Positions 1 to 8,167 of a DNA stretch of 64,000 nt are shown in pieces. The number at the start of each line of letters is the position of its first letter. Within the stretch, counting starts at the first letter, position 1. The DNA is from Paracoccaceae bacterium. Lineage in GTDB: Bacteria > Pseudomonadota > Alphaproteobacteria > Rhodobacterales > Rhodobacteraceae. Under the pieces are notes generated by a model. That model searched no databases, was not told the DNA's origin, and saw nothing but the letters and a program-made list of their open reading frames with translations. Location: NCBI GenBank assembly GCA_009842205.1, contig VYFX01000063.1, positions 62,001 through 126,000 on the forward strand, written 5' to 3'. Position numbers and translations under genes: made by a program.

Positions 1-227
1 TCAGGAGGGCCATGGTAAGAATACCTGATGTAATCAGCAAATTGCCAGCCAAACTTCTTCTTCAAATCCATGACGAACTTCTTTTTGAGGTAAGAAAGGA
101 TGCAGTCCCAGACCTAATCGAGGTGGCAACCAAGTCCATGGAAAAAGCTGATCGTCCGGTCGTGGCTATTGAACCTGGCCTGGTCGTAGATTCCGGAGTG
201 GGTAAAAACTGGTTGGAGGCGCATTAA
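1..227 (+). CDS. polA: DNA polymerase I, C-terminal end (partial)
   Basis: This is the last part of DNA polymerase I, the repair and Okazaki-fragment polymerase. The gene is cut by the left edge of the window. The frame is open from base 3, so the ATG at base 12 is an internal methionine. The visible tail carries the palm-domain motif C, LLQIHDELLFEV, whose His-Asp-Glu holds a catalytic metal ligand. The C-terminal stretch that follows is typical of the family, and the protein ends at a TAA at 225-227. The rest of the gene lies outside the window. Confidence 0.93.
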   Translation, partial: RRAMVRIPDVISKLPAKLLLQIHDELLFEVRKDAVPDLIEVATKSMEKADRPVVAIEPGLVVDSGVGKNWLEAH

Positions 228-302
228 GATAATCTCATTGCCAAGGTGGGATAGATCGCCAATTTGCAATACAGTTCAAATCCTCAAGCAAATTACTCTA
301 TA

Positions 303-893
303 TCAAACATCCATTTCCTTTGATGGTATAAAGGGAAAGAAAATTCCTTTTGACCATAATCCGAACCAACTTTCTCCATTGTATTCTTCATTTACACAGA
401 TCTCTACCAGACGGAAAAAACTCTTCCTGTCGATCAGGGCTTCCAGATTGGTTCTGACCAATACATAAGGTGAAACTTCACCCGTATCTGGGTCTCGCAT
501 TACCCTAATGGGTTTGTCCTTTCCAGCAGTAGTATGTTCGTCAACGTTTGTAGTGAATGTTACTTCTTGGCTTTTACCAGTACCTTGTGCATCAAAATCC
601 AGTGCTACAAAAGGCGCATCATCAACTTTAATTCCTACTTTTTCAACAGGGGTTACCAAAAAGTAATCATCGTCATCTTTTCTCAGTATGGTAGAGAAGA
701 GTTTGACCAATGATTTTCTGCCAATGGGTGTTCCCAAATAAAACCAGGTACCATCTCTGGCGATTCTCATGTCCAGGTCACCACAGAAGGGTGGATTCCA
801 AAGATGGACAGGAGGCAGCCCTTTTTTGGCTACTTTCCTTACCGTTGCAGCTATATTGTCGGCCTTACCTATGTCATTGATCTGATCTGGCAT
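303..893 (-). CDS. DUF1285 domain protein
   Basis: This 196-residue protein belongs to the DUF1285 family, common in Proteobacteria and without a firm biochemical role. The family signature is near the N-terminus, around residues 28-60 (PPVHLWNPPFCGD, then RDGTWFYLGTPIGR). The length is normal, with no signal peptide or membrane segment, so it is probably cytoplasmic. It is convergent with polA and tail to tail with no obvious operon partner; the SprT-like gene lies upstream on the same strand, about 70 bases away. Family assignment is firm; function is unknown. Confidence 0.85.
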   Translation of the reverse strand: MPDQINDIGKADNIAATVRKVAKKGLPPVHLWNPPFCGDLDMRIARDGTWFYLGTPIGRKSLVKLFSTILRKDDDDYFLVTPVEKVGIKVDDAPFVALDFDAQGTGKSQEVTFTTNVDEHTTAGKDKPIRVMRDPDTGEVSPYVLVRTNLEALIDRKSFFRLVEICVNEEYNGESWFGLWSKGIFFPFIPSKEMDV

Positions 894-965
894 TTTTATC
901 CTTGCTTAGTCGTGCTCTTATTTCAAATTAATTTTATCACAACATACCAAAGTTGATAAGTGAAA

Positions 966-1649
966 CTAAGCATTAGGTTTGAAACTTGCCCTCGGTTTTG
1001 CGCCAATCTGCTTTGCAATCGTCTTCCACTTGGCGCCATGTCTTGCTTTTGGACCTGCAAGAGCATGGGCAATTTCGTGCAATATGGTATCTCTGATCTC
1101 AGAATCCTTGCCGTCCAATGCATGACTGCGACTAAGATGTATAGTCTTGTCCCTGTAGTTGCATTTGCCCAAAAAACGTATTGATTCATCAAACCTCAAA
1201 TTCCACTCATGCAACCCATGAGAATCCATCAGATTCCGGGCCTGGCTACTTATCTCATTTAATCTATCGGCACTAGGTCTTGATGGTTTGGAGGAGGTTA
1301 GGTTTAAAGTATGATAGGGTACTCTCCATTTTTCTCCAGTGCTTAAAACCACAATTGCTCTAACTGGATTCAATTTATGGATTATGCCTGAATAATAGTC
1401 GTCATGGAGAGAGAAACTTACCAAATCACCAATTCGATATTTTGATCTCTCCAGATCAACTGGTGTAACGATAGTATTTCGATTTGGTCCAGGTTTGACT
1501 TTCAGAAAATGCTCGGGTATCCGCCAAATTTTGTTCGAAGCATCAATTACCTGAGCATGGTTCCTTCTGGTACCTTTTTTATACAAATGACCTGATATCA
1601 CCTTTTTCGGTAAGGCAAATTCTACAGGAGCTCCGATTTCCAATGACAT
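966..1649 (-). CDS. SprT-like zinc metalloprotease with duplicated N-terminal module
   Basis: The C-terminal half (about residues 125-227) is a SprT-like zinc metalloprotease domain. The metal and catalytic motif HEIAH is at 191-195, and a third likely ligand, H204, lies in ARHGAKWK. The N-terminal half is unusual. Two stretches of about 45 residues, 6-50 and 73-117, look like copies of one small beta-rich module. Both follow the pattern G-x-x-V-x-F-x-L, SG near the middle, WR-[IV]-P-x-H near the end. They resemble SH3- or Tudor-like folds by eye. SprT-family proteins act on DNA-protein crosslinks or as general proteases, so a DNA- or protein-binding role for the modules is inference. Confidence 0.8.
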   Translation of the reverse strand: MSLEIGAPVEFALPKKVISGHLYKKGTRRNHAQVIDASNKIWRIPEHFLKVKPGPNRNTIVTPVDLERSKYRIGDLVSFSLHDDYYSGIIHKLNPVRAIVVLSTGEKWRVPYHTLNLTSSKPSRPSADRLNEISSQARNLMDSHGLHEWNLRFDESIRFLGKCNYRDKTIHLSRSHALDGKDSEIRDTILHEIAHALAGPKARHGAKWKTIAKQIGAKPRASFKPNA

Positions 1650-1742
1650 TCTGTTATATTATGAATTAGTAAAATGTATAATTTTGACTTGGAACATCCA
1701 ATTTATATCAACAAGAAAATTATCCAATAAGGACAAGAATAT

Positions 1743-2723
1743 ATGTCTAGCCTTTCAGATGAAATCGATCAACAGATTAGACTGAAAGCCTTTGAGCATA
1801 TTGCTAATTTACCCAAGGTGAATGGATTATTGCATTATACACAACTTGATGAGGGGTTTACATTCGATAATGATAGAATAACCTTGCATAATCGACAAAA
1901 AGGCATACACAAACCCTGGCAAATGATGTCGCTACTTTCGGTCAAAACAGTTTTTCCTAAATCCCTCGTTCAAGCGACCTACCGTGATCAGATTGATATA
2001 TACAATAAAATTTATGAGGGTGTGGATGAATTGGATTATTCATTTATGGGAGCCGACCCAAATGCAAGGGAAAATCAATACCTTTTGGAGGCATACAAAA
2101 ACAATACACCGATAATATATTTCATAGGCACTGGTAAGGGGTATTATTTACCTGAATTCCCTGTATTTTTAAGTGACTGGAACCCCAATAAACTAGAAGT
2201 CAAAATTAATATCGATCGACTTGGAGATTGGCAGAATTTGAAAATCAAGGTTGATGAACAACTTTCGACCTATATTGAGCGAAAATATAGGTTCAGTAAC
2301 ATAAAGACCAGACTTCACCAATCAAGATTCAGAACTGCAGTCATGGAGGCCTATGACTACAAATGTGCCATATCTGGATTTCCTGAACCACGCCGAATTC
2401 ATCCCGAACATAAGGTCCCGTTAATTGATGTGGCTCATATAGTTGAGGATAAAAACCCCAAATTCGGCCAACCAGAAATTGTAAATGGCTTACCCCTAAC
2501 CAAATTGCACCATGCCGCCTATGACGCCAATTTGATTGGTATTGATCCAGATTATGGATTGCATTTGTCCCGAACCCTAATGGATGCAAAGGATGGTCAA
2601 ACACTTGCATTGTTAAAGAGCATTGAAGGAAAAAAACTGCTTTTGCCCAAGAATAGAAAAAACTCTCCAGATCCGGAACGATTGAGCATCAAGTTTCAGG
2701 AATTTGAAAACATAGCCAGATAG
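1743..2723 (+). CDS. HNH endonuclease of the COG3440 type (predicted restriction-like nuclease)
   Basis: This 326-residue protein has the two-part layout of COG3440 predicted restriction endonucleases. The N-terminal part (about 20-145) contains KPWQMMSLLSVKT and the FMGADP...ENQYL...IIYFIG series usual in the family, and probably binds the target DNA. The C-terminal part (about 190-285) is an HNH nuclease with C208, the AHI motif (H232), N248 and H256/H257. Such proteins often act as modification-dependent or stand-alone restriction enzymes. No methyltransferase or second subunit lies nearby. It is flanked by housekeeping genes and transcribed divergently from the SprT-like gene. The start is the first ATG of the frame; an upstream AAGGACAAG may serve as ribosome-binding site. 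Confidence 0.8.
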   Translation: MSSLSDEIDQQIRLKAFEHIANLPKVNGLLHYTQLDEGFTFDNDRITLHNRQKGIHKPWQMMSLLSVKTVFPKSLVQATYRDQIDIYNKIYEGVDELDYSFMGADPNARENQYLLEAYKNNTPIIYFIGTGKGYYLPEFPVFLSDWNPNKLEVKINIDRLGDWQNLKIKVDEQLSTYIERKYRFSNIKTRLHQSRFRTAVMEAYDYKCAISGFPEPRRIHPEHKVPLIDVAHIVEDKNPKFGQPEIVNGLPLTKLHHAAYDANLIGIDPDYGLHLSRTLMDAKDGQTLALLKSIEGKKLLLPKNRKNSPDPERLSIKFQEFENIAR

Positions 2724-2758
2724 AACCGATACAGAATTTCAAAAATCAAACTATTCGG

Positions 2759-2783
2759 GGTTTTGAAAACCGTTTCCTGAAAC
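2759..2783. promoter_or_regulatory. Tandem palindromes upstream of the TRAP operon (candidate operator)
   Basis: Two palindromes abut here: GGTTTTGAAAACC at 2759-2771 and GTTTCCTGAAAC at 2772-2783. A third, imperfect one (GAAAAC-C-GTTTCC) straddles their junction, a shape seen in LacI/GntR-type operators. They sit 24 bases upstream of the -35 of the predicted dctP promoter. The palindromes are visible; regulator binding is inferred. Confidence 0.4.
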
Positions 2784-2806
2784 TTCTTGATTCCACAGTC
2801 ATTTGA

Positions 2807-2834
2807 TTGAAGGTTTGTTTATGATCACTATAAT
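2807..2834 (+). promoter_or_regulatory. Predicted sigma70 promoter of dctPQM
   Basis: A -35 element TTGAAG (2807-2812) is separated by 16 bases from a perfect -10 TATAAT (2829-2834). The predicted transcription start near 2841 gives a leader of about 78 bases before the dctP ATG at 2919. Confidence 0.55.
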
Positions 2835-2918
2835 CGCAGAAATTTCGATTCCAATCTATATGGAATTACCCCTTAAGGATTGGAAATGTTTTCAAACTAA
2901 TAGCAAGAGAGAATACCT

Positions 2919-3920
2919 ATGAGAATTATTACAACTTTCTTTTTGGCAGCGACATTTTCGCTGACAGCAGGTTTTGCTTGGGCCAATTGTGACTCGGGTG
3001 AGATTGTCATTAAATTCAGCCACGTAACAAACACCGATAAACACCCGAAGGGCATTGCCGCAACCCTTTTTCAGGAAAGGGTCAACAATGAGATGAATGG
3101 TGTGGCTTGCATGGAGGTTTTCCCCAATTCCACATTGTACAATGACGATGTGGTCCTTGAAGCCATGTTGCAGGGAGATGTCCAGTTTGCAGCTCCCTCA
3201 CTCTCGAAGTTCGAGAAATTCACCAAGCAATTCCGGATTTTCGATCTGCCCTTCATGTTCAAGAACATAGAGGCGGTCGATGCCTTCCAGCTGTCGGAAA
3301 CGGGTGCAGCCATGAAAAACTCCATGCAGCGACGTGGGCTGGTTGGTCTTGAATTCTGGCACAACGGACTCAAGCAGTTTTCGGCCAATAAACCCTTGAT
3401 CACCCCTGATGATGCCAAGGGGTTGAAGTTCAGGGTACAGAAATCCGACGTTCTGGTTGCCCAGATCGAGGCTCTGGAAGCTTCGGCACAACCCATGGCC
3501 TTTTCCGAGGTCTATGGAGCCTTGCAAACTGGTGTGGTTGACGGACAGGAAAATACCTGGTCAAACATTTATGGCAGGAAATTCTTCGAAGTACAGGATG
3601 GCATTACCGAAACCAACCATGGTATCATCGACTATCTGGTTGTAACTTCAGTTGACTGGTGGGAAAGCCTTGATGAGGATGTTCGCAATCAACTGGCCCA
3701 GATCTTGAGAGAAGTAACCGAGCAAAGAAATGGTGAAGCCTTTGCAGTTAATGAAAGTGCCAAGCAGGCCATCATTGATGCCGGCCATACAATTCGTACC
3801 TTGAACGATGAACAGCGCCAGGCTTGGGTTGATGCCATGTTGCCTGTTTGGGAACAGTTCGAGGGTGATGTTGGAGCGGAGAATATAGCAGCTGCCCAAG
3901 AGATCAACGCCGCGAATTGA
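2919..3920 (+). CDS. dctP: TRAP transporter solute-binding protein, DctP family
   Basis: This periplasmic solute-binding protein delivers an organic anion, usually a carboxylate, to the TRAP membrane subunits encoded next. Residues 1-22 form a signal peptide ending at FAWA. The mature protein has the DctP pattern: IKFSHVTN near the N-terminus, and KGLKFRVQKSDV with its conserved arginine (about residue 170), which normally salt-bridges the substrate carboxylate. The segment GALQTGVVDGQENTW (about 200-215) is also typical. The length of 333 residues is normal. The substrate cannot be told from sequence. It is the first gene of dctPQM and is followed by a strong hairpin. Confidence 0.92.
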   Translation: MRIITTFFLAATFSLTAGFAWANCDSGEIVIKFSHVTNTDKHPKGIAATLFQERVNNEMNGVACMEVFPNSTLYNDDVVLEAMLQGDVQFAAPSLSKFEKFTKQFRIFDLPFMFKNIEAVDAFQLSETGAAMKNSMQRRGLVGLEFWHNGLKQFSANKPLITPDDAKGLKFRVQKSDVLVAQIEALEASAQPMAFSEVYGALQTGVVDGQENTWSNIYGRKFFEVQDGITETNHGIIDYLVVTSVDWWESLDEDVRNQLAQILREVTEQRNGEAFAVNESAKQAIIDAGHTIRTLNDEQRQAWVDAMLPVWEQFEGDVGAENIAAAQEINAAN

Positions 3921-3934
3921 TCAGTAATTATTGA

Positions 3935-3964
3935 CCAACCGCATTTTTGATCAAATGCGGTTGG
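3935..3964 (+). terminator. Strong intercistronic hairpin between dctP and dctQ
   Basis: A perfect 12-base-pair stem (CCAACCGCATTT at 3935-3946 and its complement at 3953-3964) encloses a 6-base loop. No T-run follows, so it is more likely an mRNA-stabilising or partially terminating hairpin than a full terminator. It would make the binding protein more abundant than the membrane subunits, as is common for binding-protein operons. Confidence 0.6.
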
Positions 3965-3981
3965 ATACTCATTGAAATCTC

Positions 3982-4662
3982 ATGGAAACCAAATCAAGCT
4001 TGATTGATACTGTCGGATTGTATGTCGACAGGATCGAAAGGGTATCCATAGCCGTAATATTGGCCTTGATGACCATAGTTACGTTTACGAATGTTGTATT
4101 GAGATATGTGTTTAATGACAGCCTGATATGGGGGTTGGAAGTAACCTTGGTGCTGTTCGCATGGCTGGTACTTTTGGGAATTAGCCATTGTATGAAGTTA
4201 TTTGCCCATATAGGTGTTGATTTCGTAGTCAACAGTTTAAGACCAGGATGGCGGAAGCTGTTTGGGATATTTGCATCTGTCATTTGTATTGCCTATGCTT
4301 TCCTGTTGCTCAAGGGATCCTGGGATTACTGGGCACCATTTGCCGGATTGTATGAAACGACAGGCCACTGGTTTCCTACTGGTTTTGATTGGAATACGAG
4401 GGATCGTGCCTGGTACGAGACGGACCAGATACCCATGCTTGATTTTCTTCGTTTTTTTGAACCGCTGTTGAATGAGGGGGAGGAATACGAAAAACTTCCC
4501 CGATTTATTCCCTATGTCATCCTTCCTTTTGCTTCACTGCTCATATTCGTCAGATTTGTTCAGGGAGCGATCATGATTCTGAATGGGAAGGCAGAGACCT
4601 TGATAGTCAGCCATGAGGTAGAGGACACCATTAGTACTGATTCACAAAGAGAAACGGATTGA
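3982..4662 (+). CDS. dctQ: TRAP transporter small membrane subunit, DctQ family
   Basis: This is the small integral-membrane subunit of the TRAP transporter. Four hydrophobic helices fall at about residues 18-40, 50-70, 92-112 and 180-200. At 226 residues it is longer than the usual 160-180. The excess is a polar loop (about 115-175, starting at the GLYETTG segment and rich in Trp, Tyr and Glu) between helices 3 and 4. That loop occurs in a subset of TRAP systems and may contact the binding protein. It lies between dctP and dctM and ends 4 bases before the dctM start. Confidence 0.88.
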   Translation: METKSSLIDTVGLYVDRIERVSIAVILALMTIVTFTNVVLRYVFNDSLIWGLEVTLVLFAWLVLLGISHCMKLFAHIGVDFVVNSLRPGWRKLFGIFASVICIAYAFLLLKGSWDYWAPFAGLYETTGHWFPTGFDWNTRDRAWYETDQIPMLDFLRFFEPLLNEGEEYEKLPRFIPYVILPFASLLIFVRFVQGAIMILNGKAETLIVSHEVEDTISTDSQRETD

Positions 4663-4666
4663 TCAA

Positions 4667-6043
4667 GTGTCGGTTGTTATCCTCTTTGTAATGATCATAG
4701 GCCTTCTGATCTTTGGGGTTCCCATTGCTGTTTCCCTGGGCTTTTCTTCAATTGTATTCCTTCTGGTATTGTCGGATGCTTCATTGGCTTCCATTGCCCA
4801 ATCTTTCTATCAAGCGATGGCAGGACATTATACCTTGCTGGCCATTCCCTTTTTCATATTGGCCTCCAGTTTCATGTCTACCGGGGGTGTTGCCAGAAGA
4901 ATAATCAGATTTTCGATAGCTGTTGTCGGGCACTTGCCGGGTGGGTTGGCCATTGCCGGAGTATTTGCCTGCATGATGTTCGCAGCCTTGTCGGGGTCTT
5001 CCCCTGCGACCGTAATTGCCATTGGTCCTATTGTAATAGGTGGAATGATACAGGTAGGCTATTCCAAGGATTTTGCTGCAGGTGTCATCTGCAATGCAGG
5101 AACCCTTGGGATTTTGATACCACCTTCAATTGTCATGGTTGTTTATGCTTCCGCTACTGATGTCTCCATTGGCCGCATGTTTCTGGCCGGTATTATTCCG
5201 GGCTTGCTTGCGGGTCTCATGCTGATGATAGCAATTTTTATCATAGCGGTAATCAGAAAAATGCCGAGGGAAGAATGGAAGGGTTGGCATGAGATTTTTG
5301 CCTCTGCCTGGGATGCCCTTTGGGGATTATTGTTGATCATAATCATACTTGGTGGAATTTATGGAGGACTGTTCACACCTACCGAAGCGGCCGCAGTTGC
5401 AGCTGTATATTCCTTCTTGATCGCTACATTTGTCTATCGTGACATGGGACCGCTTGCCAGACAGGGCAAAGGTATCAAGGGAACCATAATATCACGTCCA
5501 TCATCGATAATTACGGTTTTTTTCCATCGAGATACCATAGATACGTTGTATCATGCAGGCAAGTTAACCATCACACTGATGTTTATTATTGCCAATGCAT
5601 TGATACTCAAGCACGTGTTAACTGACCAACAGGTTCCACAACATGTAGCTTCCTATATGCTGCAAGTTGGATTGGGACCTATAATGTTCCTGATAATCGT
5701 TAATGTCATTCTCCTTATTGGGGGGCAATTCATGGAACCCTCGGGATTGTTGATAATTGTTGCTCCCCTTGTTTTTCCAATAGCCATCGAACTGGGCATT
5801 GATCCCATCCATCTGGGTATAATAATGGTTGTCAATATGGAAATCGGAATGGTTACACCCCCTGTGGGATTGAATCTCTTTGTGACCTCAGGGGTGGCAG
5901 GTATGTCTGTCATGAGGGTTGTCAGGGCGGCTTTTCCATTTTTGGGTATCCTGCTGATCTTCTTGGTTATCGTTACGTATGTTCCCTGGATTTCAACCTA
6001 TCTTCCTACCCTCTTTATGGGTCCGGAAGTTATACAGCAATAA
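4667..6043 (+). CDS. dctM: TRAP transporter large permease, DctM family
   Basis: This large subunit forms the ion-coupled (usually Na+) transport channel. It starts with GTG 4 bases after the dctQ stop; the SVVILFVMIIGLLIFGVPIAV beginning fits the family start. Hydrophobic helices fill the protein, and conserved segments such as GGVARRIIRF and PTEAAAVAAVYSFL are present. At 458 residues it is about 30 longer than usual. The excess is a basic loop near residues 265-290 (the GIKGTIISRPSS segment) between transmembrane parts. Together with dctP and dctQ it makes a complete importer. No catabolic gene adjoins it, so the substrate is unknown. Confidence 0.92.
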   Translation: MSVVILFVMIIGLLIFGVPIAVSLGFSSIVFLLVLSDASLASIAQSFYQAMAGHYTLLAIPFFILASSFMSTGGVARRIIRFSIAVVGHLPGGLAIAGVFACMMFAALSGSSPATVIAIGPIVIGGMIQVGYSKDFAAGVICNAGTLGILIPPSIVMVVYASATDVSIGRMFLAGIIPGLLAGLMLMIAIFIIAVIRKMPREEWKGWHEIFASAWDALWGLLLIIIILGGIYGGLFTPTEAAAVAAVYSFLIATFVYRDMGPLARQGKGIKGTIISRPSSIITVFFHRDTIDTLYHAGKLTITLMFIIANALILKHVLTDQQVPQHVASYMLQVGLGPIMFLIIVNVILLIGGQFMEPSGLLIIVAPLVFPIAIELGIDPIHLGIIMVVNMEIGMVTPPVGLNLFVTSGVAGMSVMRVVRAAFPFLGILLIFLVIVTYVPWISTYLPTLFMGPEVIQQ

Positions 6044-6443
6044 TCATGGTTAAAATGATCATGAATTTCAGATGGGAAAGTACCCACCTTAAGGAATTGA
6101 AACAAAAGGTTTTAATCAGAATATCATACTAATATCAATTCAACTTCAAAATGACTCATGGTTAAAGACAAAAATACCTGATCAGGAGGCCAGAACAAAT
6201 CAGGAATCTATTCCACCTGCAGCTCAAAACAGGTATTTGCGACTTGGCGGGAATTTCGAGATCATTCCATTGAGTTGGTAGATCTACAGCCAGCGTTCAC
6301 GATCCCTAGAGTGTCTGACGGCGAGATCGGAAAAGCGCTTGTCATATGGCCGGAGACAACCCTTCCCGGGTTTGGATGTATGACGTTTCCTTCCCGGGAG
6401 TAGGTAGGGGTTCAGATACCCGTCCAAGTTGTTCGGCCGATGA
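6044..6443. other. Non-coding stretch after dctM
   Basis: No gene is supported here. The first 150 bases are A+T-rich like the host background. From about 6290 onward the composition becomes markedly G+C-richer and continues so through the degraded genes to the right, which suggests a junction with transferred DNA. No clear attachment site or inverted repeat was found at the change. Confidence 0.4.
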
Positions 6444-6611
6444 TTACGCTTCCGGGCCAAACACGGTGAAATATTCACCCACCCAGTAGGGCTTGTCCAG
6501 CGAGAGGTCGTTCAACACCGCCAGTTCCGGCCAGCGATCCAGATCTCCATAAATCTTGATGGGAATGAATCCTACATCCGTGGCCCTAAGGAAGGGAGTG
6601 ATGATTCGGGG
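6444..6611 (-). pseudogene. Gene fragment, LysM/tail-protein-like C-terminus
   Basis: A reverse-strand frame is open for 55 codons with no good start codon and ends at a TAA at 6444-6446. Its translation contains IYGDLDRWPELAVLND followed by a short turn and a terminal hydrophobic strand. By eye this resembles the LysM-like C-termini of phage-tail or cell-wall-binding proteins. It is G+C-rich like the AbiE remnants beside it. It reads as the tail end of a deleted gene; the similarity is weak and was judged without a search. Confidence 0.3.
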
Positions 6612-6629
6612 TCAGGTTCACCGTCTTCT

Positions 6630-7339
6630 TCATTCGCCGGGATTGTCCTTACTGGTATCTCCTACCCTAGCTGCTTGTAGCTTGTCAAGGGCATTCATCA
6701 GGTTCAGAACAAGTGTCTCTGCCCAGACCTTGCCAGCTAGGATATCATCTTCCCTTACAGCTGCATCGAAGCGTGCGGCAAGTCTGTCGGGATCAGCAAC
6801 AAGATTCCTGAGTGTTGCCATTTGGGCAGACGAAAACAGGTTGCCATGAACCCTTGCCAGATATTCCATGTCAAATAGGTCACGTGCTTCAGTACGGGAT
6901 TCCAAGGCATCAATCTTCTGCCCGATAAGACCCTCGATTTTGTAGGTCCTGATGCCATTCACCATTTCCACAATTCCCTCATCTGGTGGATTGCGAAAAC
7001 TTGTTTCAATCTTCAGCAGTACAAGGTTTCCGCTTGACGGTTCCATGTAATGAACCTTTGTACGGTATCTGTATCCTTGGCTATGGAGAAGTACCGGAGT
7101 TCCACTTCGGCAGCTTCCAGGCCCCTTCTTATACGTTGTTCAATGTTGAGTTACCTGCCGGCATCGAAATCAAGATCCGTGGAATGTCGGTCCAGACCAC
7201 GCGTCATCAAAAGGGCCGTACCACCTTTCAGGACATAGGGAGTGTCCTGCAGGGCCTTGACGACATGATACATAACCCTTTGGTGAAGATGTTGCGCTTC
7301 GGTCAGTTGTAACGGATGGTCTTCAGCCATGCATCCCAT
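6630..7339 (-). pseudogene. Broken AbiEii-type nucleotidyltransferase toxin gene
   Basis: The N-terminal part (7339 to 7151) encodes the AbiEii signature LKGGTALLMTRGLDRHSTDLDFDAG, a nucleotidyltransferase GG...DxD core. An in-frame TAA at 7151-7153 replaces what should be a lysine codon. The same frame resumes with LNIEQRIRRGLE and runs to VQRF. The homologous reading then jumps to another frame near 7050-7056 (HYMEPSSGNLVLLKIETSF) and continues to 6630. A nonsense change plus a single frameshift therefore inactivate the gene. The start is ATG at 7339 or 7330, overlapping the intact upstream partner gene. It is G+C-rich compared with the flanks, which fits horizontal transfer followed by decay. 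Confidence 0.8.
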
Positions 7340-7884
7340 TTCGCCAACTCGGCTCCCTTCTTTTGCTTTCGGAGTGGAACCAGGTAATTGGTGACCAACT
7401 CATCCACCTGGGCTTTCGTATCGAGCCATTGGTTGACCTGATGGACCGTAACAGTATAGGGCTGATTTTCCGATCGGAGGGCCAGCTCGGCTAGATCAGC
7501 AATGGCCCTGAAATGGTTAGCAATCCAGACGTGCATGGCATTGCTGGTCGTGATTTTCCGGCCCAACAACACATTGGCCATGTCGCGGACACCACGTGAC
7601 CCTAGGGAAGGTGTGGTGTCAACCTCCTGTCCTTCACCTGCTAGCTTGGCCTCGATTGGTGGTTCATCCGCCGGGGAAAAGAAGGTTGTTAGGAAATGCC
7701 AATCACCTGTTGCCTCACTGGGCATCCGGAGGTTGAGGGCAGCCCTGAAGGAAAGGTAACGCTGGGGCGTGGTATGCGGAATCACCAGTGTACGACCACC
7801 GGCGGCAAGGAGCCGACCCATCCTGTCGTCCAGGCTGGATTCCGGTTGCAACCCGGTTTTCCTTTCTGCTACCAAATGTTGCAT
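7303..7884 (-). CDS. Probable antitoxin-side partner of the broken AbiEii-like toxin
   Basis: This 193-residue protein is complete, starting at ATG 7884 behind a GGAGGG site. It has no transmembrane segment or recognisable catalytic motif. It overlaps the start of the AbiEii-like gene by 28-37 bases, the usual arrangement of the two genes of AbiE-type modules. I do not recognise a named domain. Its place upstream of a nucleotidyltransferase toxin suggests a neutralising partner, although it lacks the obvious winged-helix N-terminus of classic AbiEi. Because the toxin is broken, it may now be an orphan. Confidence 0.55.
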   Translation of the reverse strand: MQHLVAERKTGLQPESSLDDRMGRLLAAGGRTLVIPHTTPQRYLSFRAALNLRMPSEATGDWHFLTTFFSPADEPPIEAKLAGEGQEVDTTPSLGSRGVRDMANVLLGRKITTSNAMHVWIANHFRAIADLAELALRSENQPYTVTVHQVNQWLDTKAQVDELVTNYLVPLRKQKKGAELAKWDAWLKTIRYN

Positions 7885-8167
7885 TTATCCATTCCCTCCA
7901 TCATGCAGACCCTTTATAATGTAGGGTTCAGGCGGTCTTTTGGCAAGGAAAATCACCTCATACGGTAAAAACAAATAGTAGGATTGATGTATTCTTCTAC
8001 TCCTATGGTTAGACACCACGATCCCTCCATTCAGTAATCAAATAAATTCCAGTTCCGGAATCAGTGATTGGGTTATCCTTCACCATTCCACGTAAAAAGT
8101 CTTGAGGCAATCGCCGGCCCGGTAGGGAATAATCAAGGGATATTTGGTTGACTGTTGGAGGTGATAC

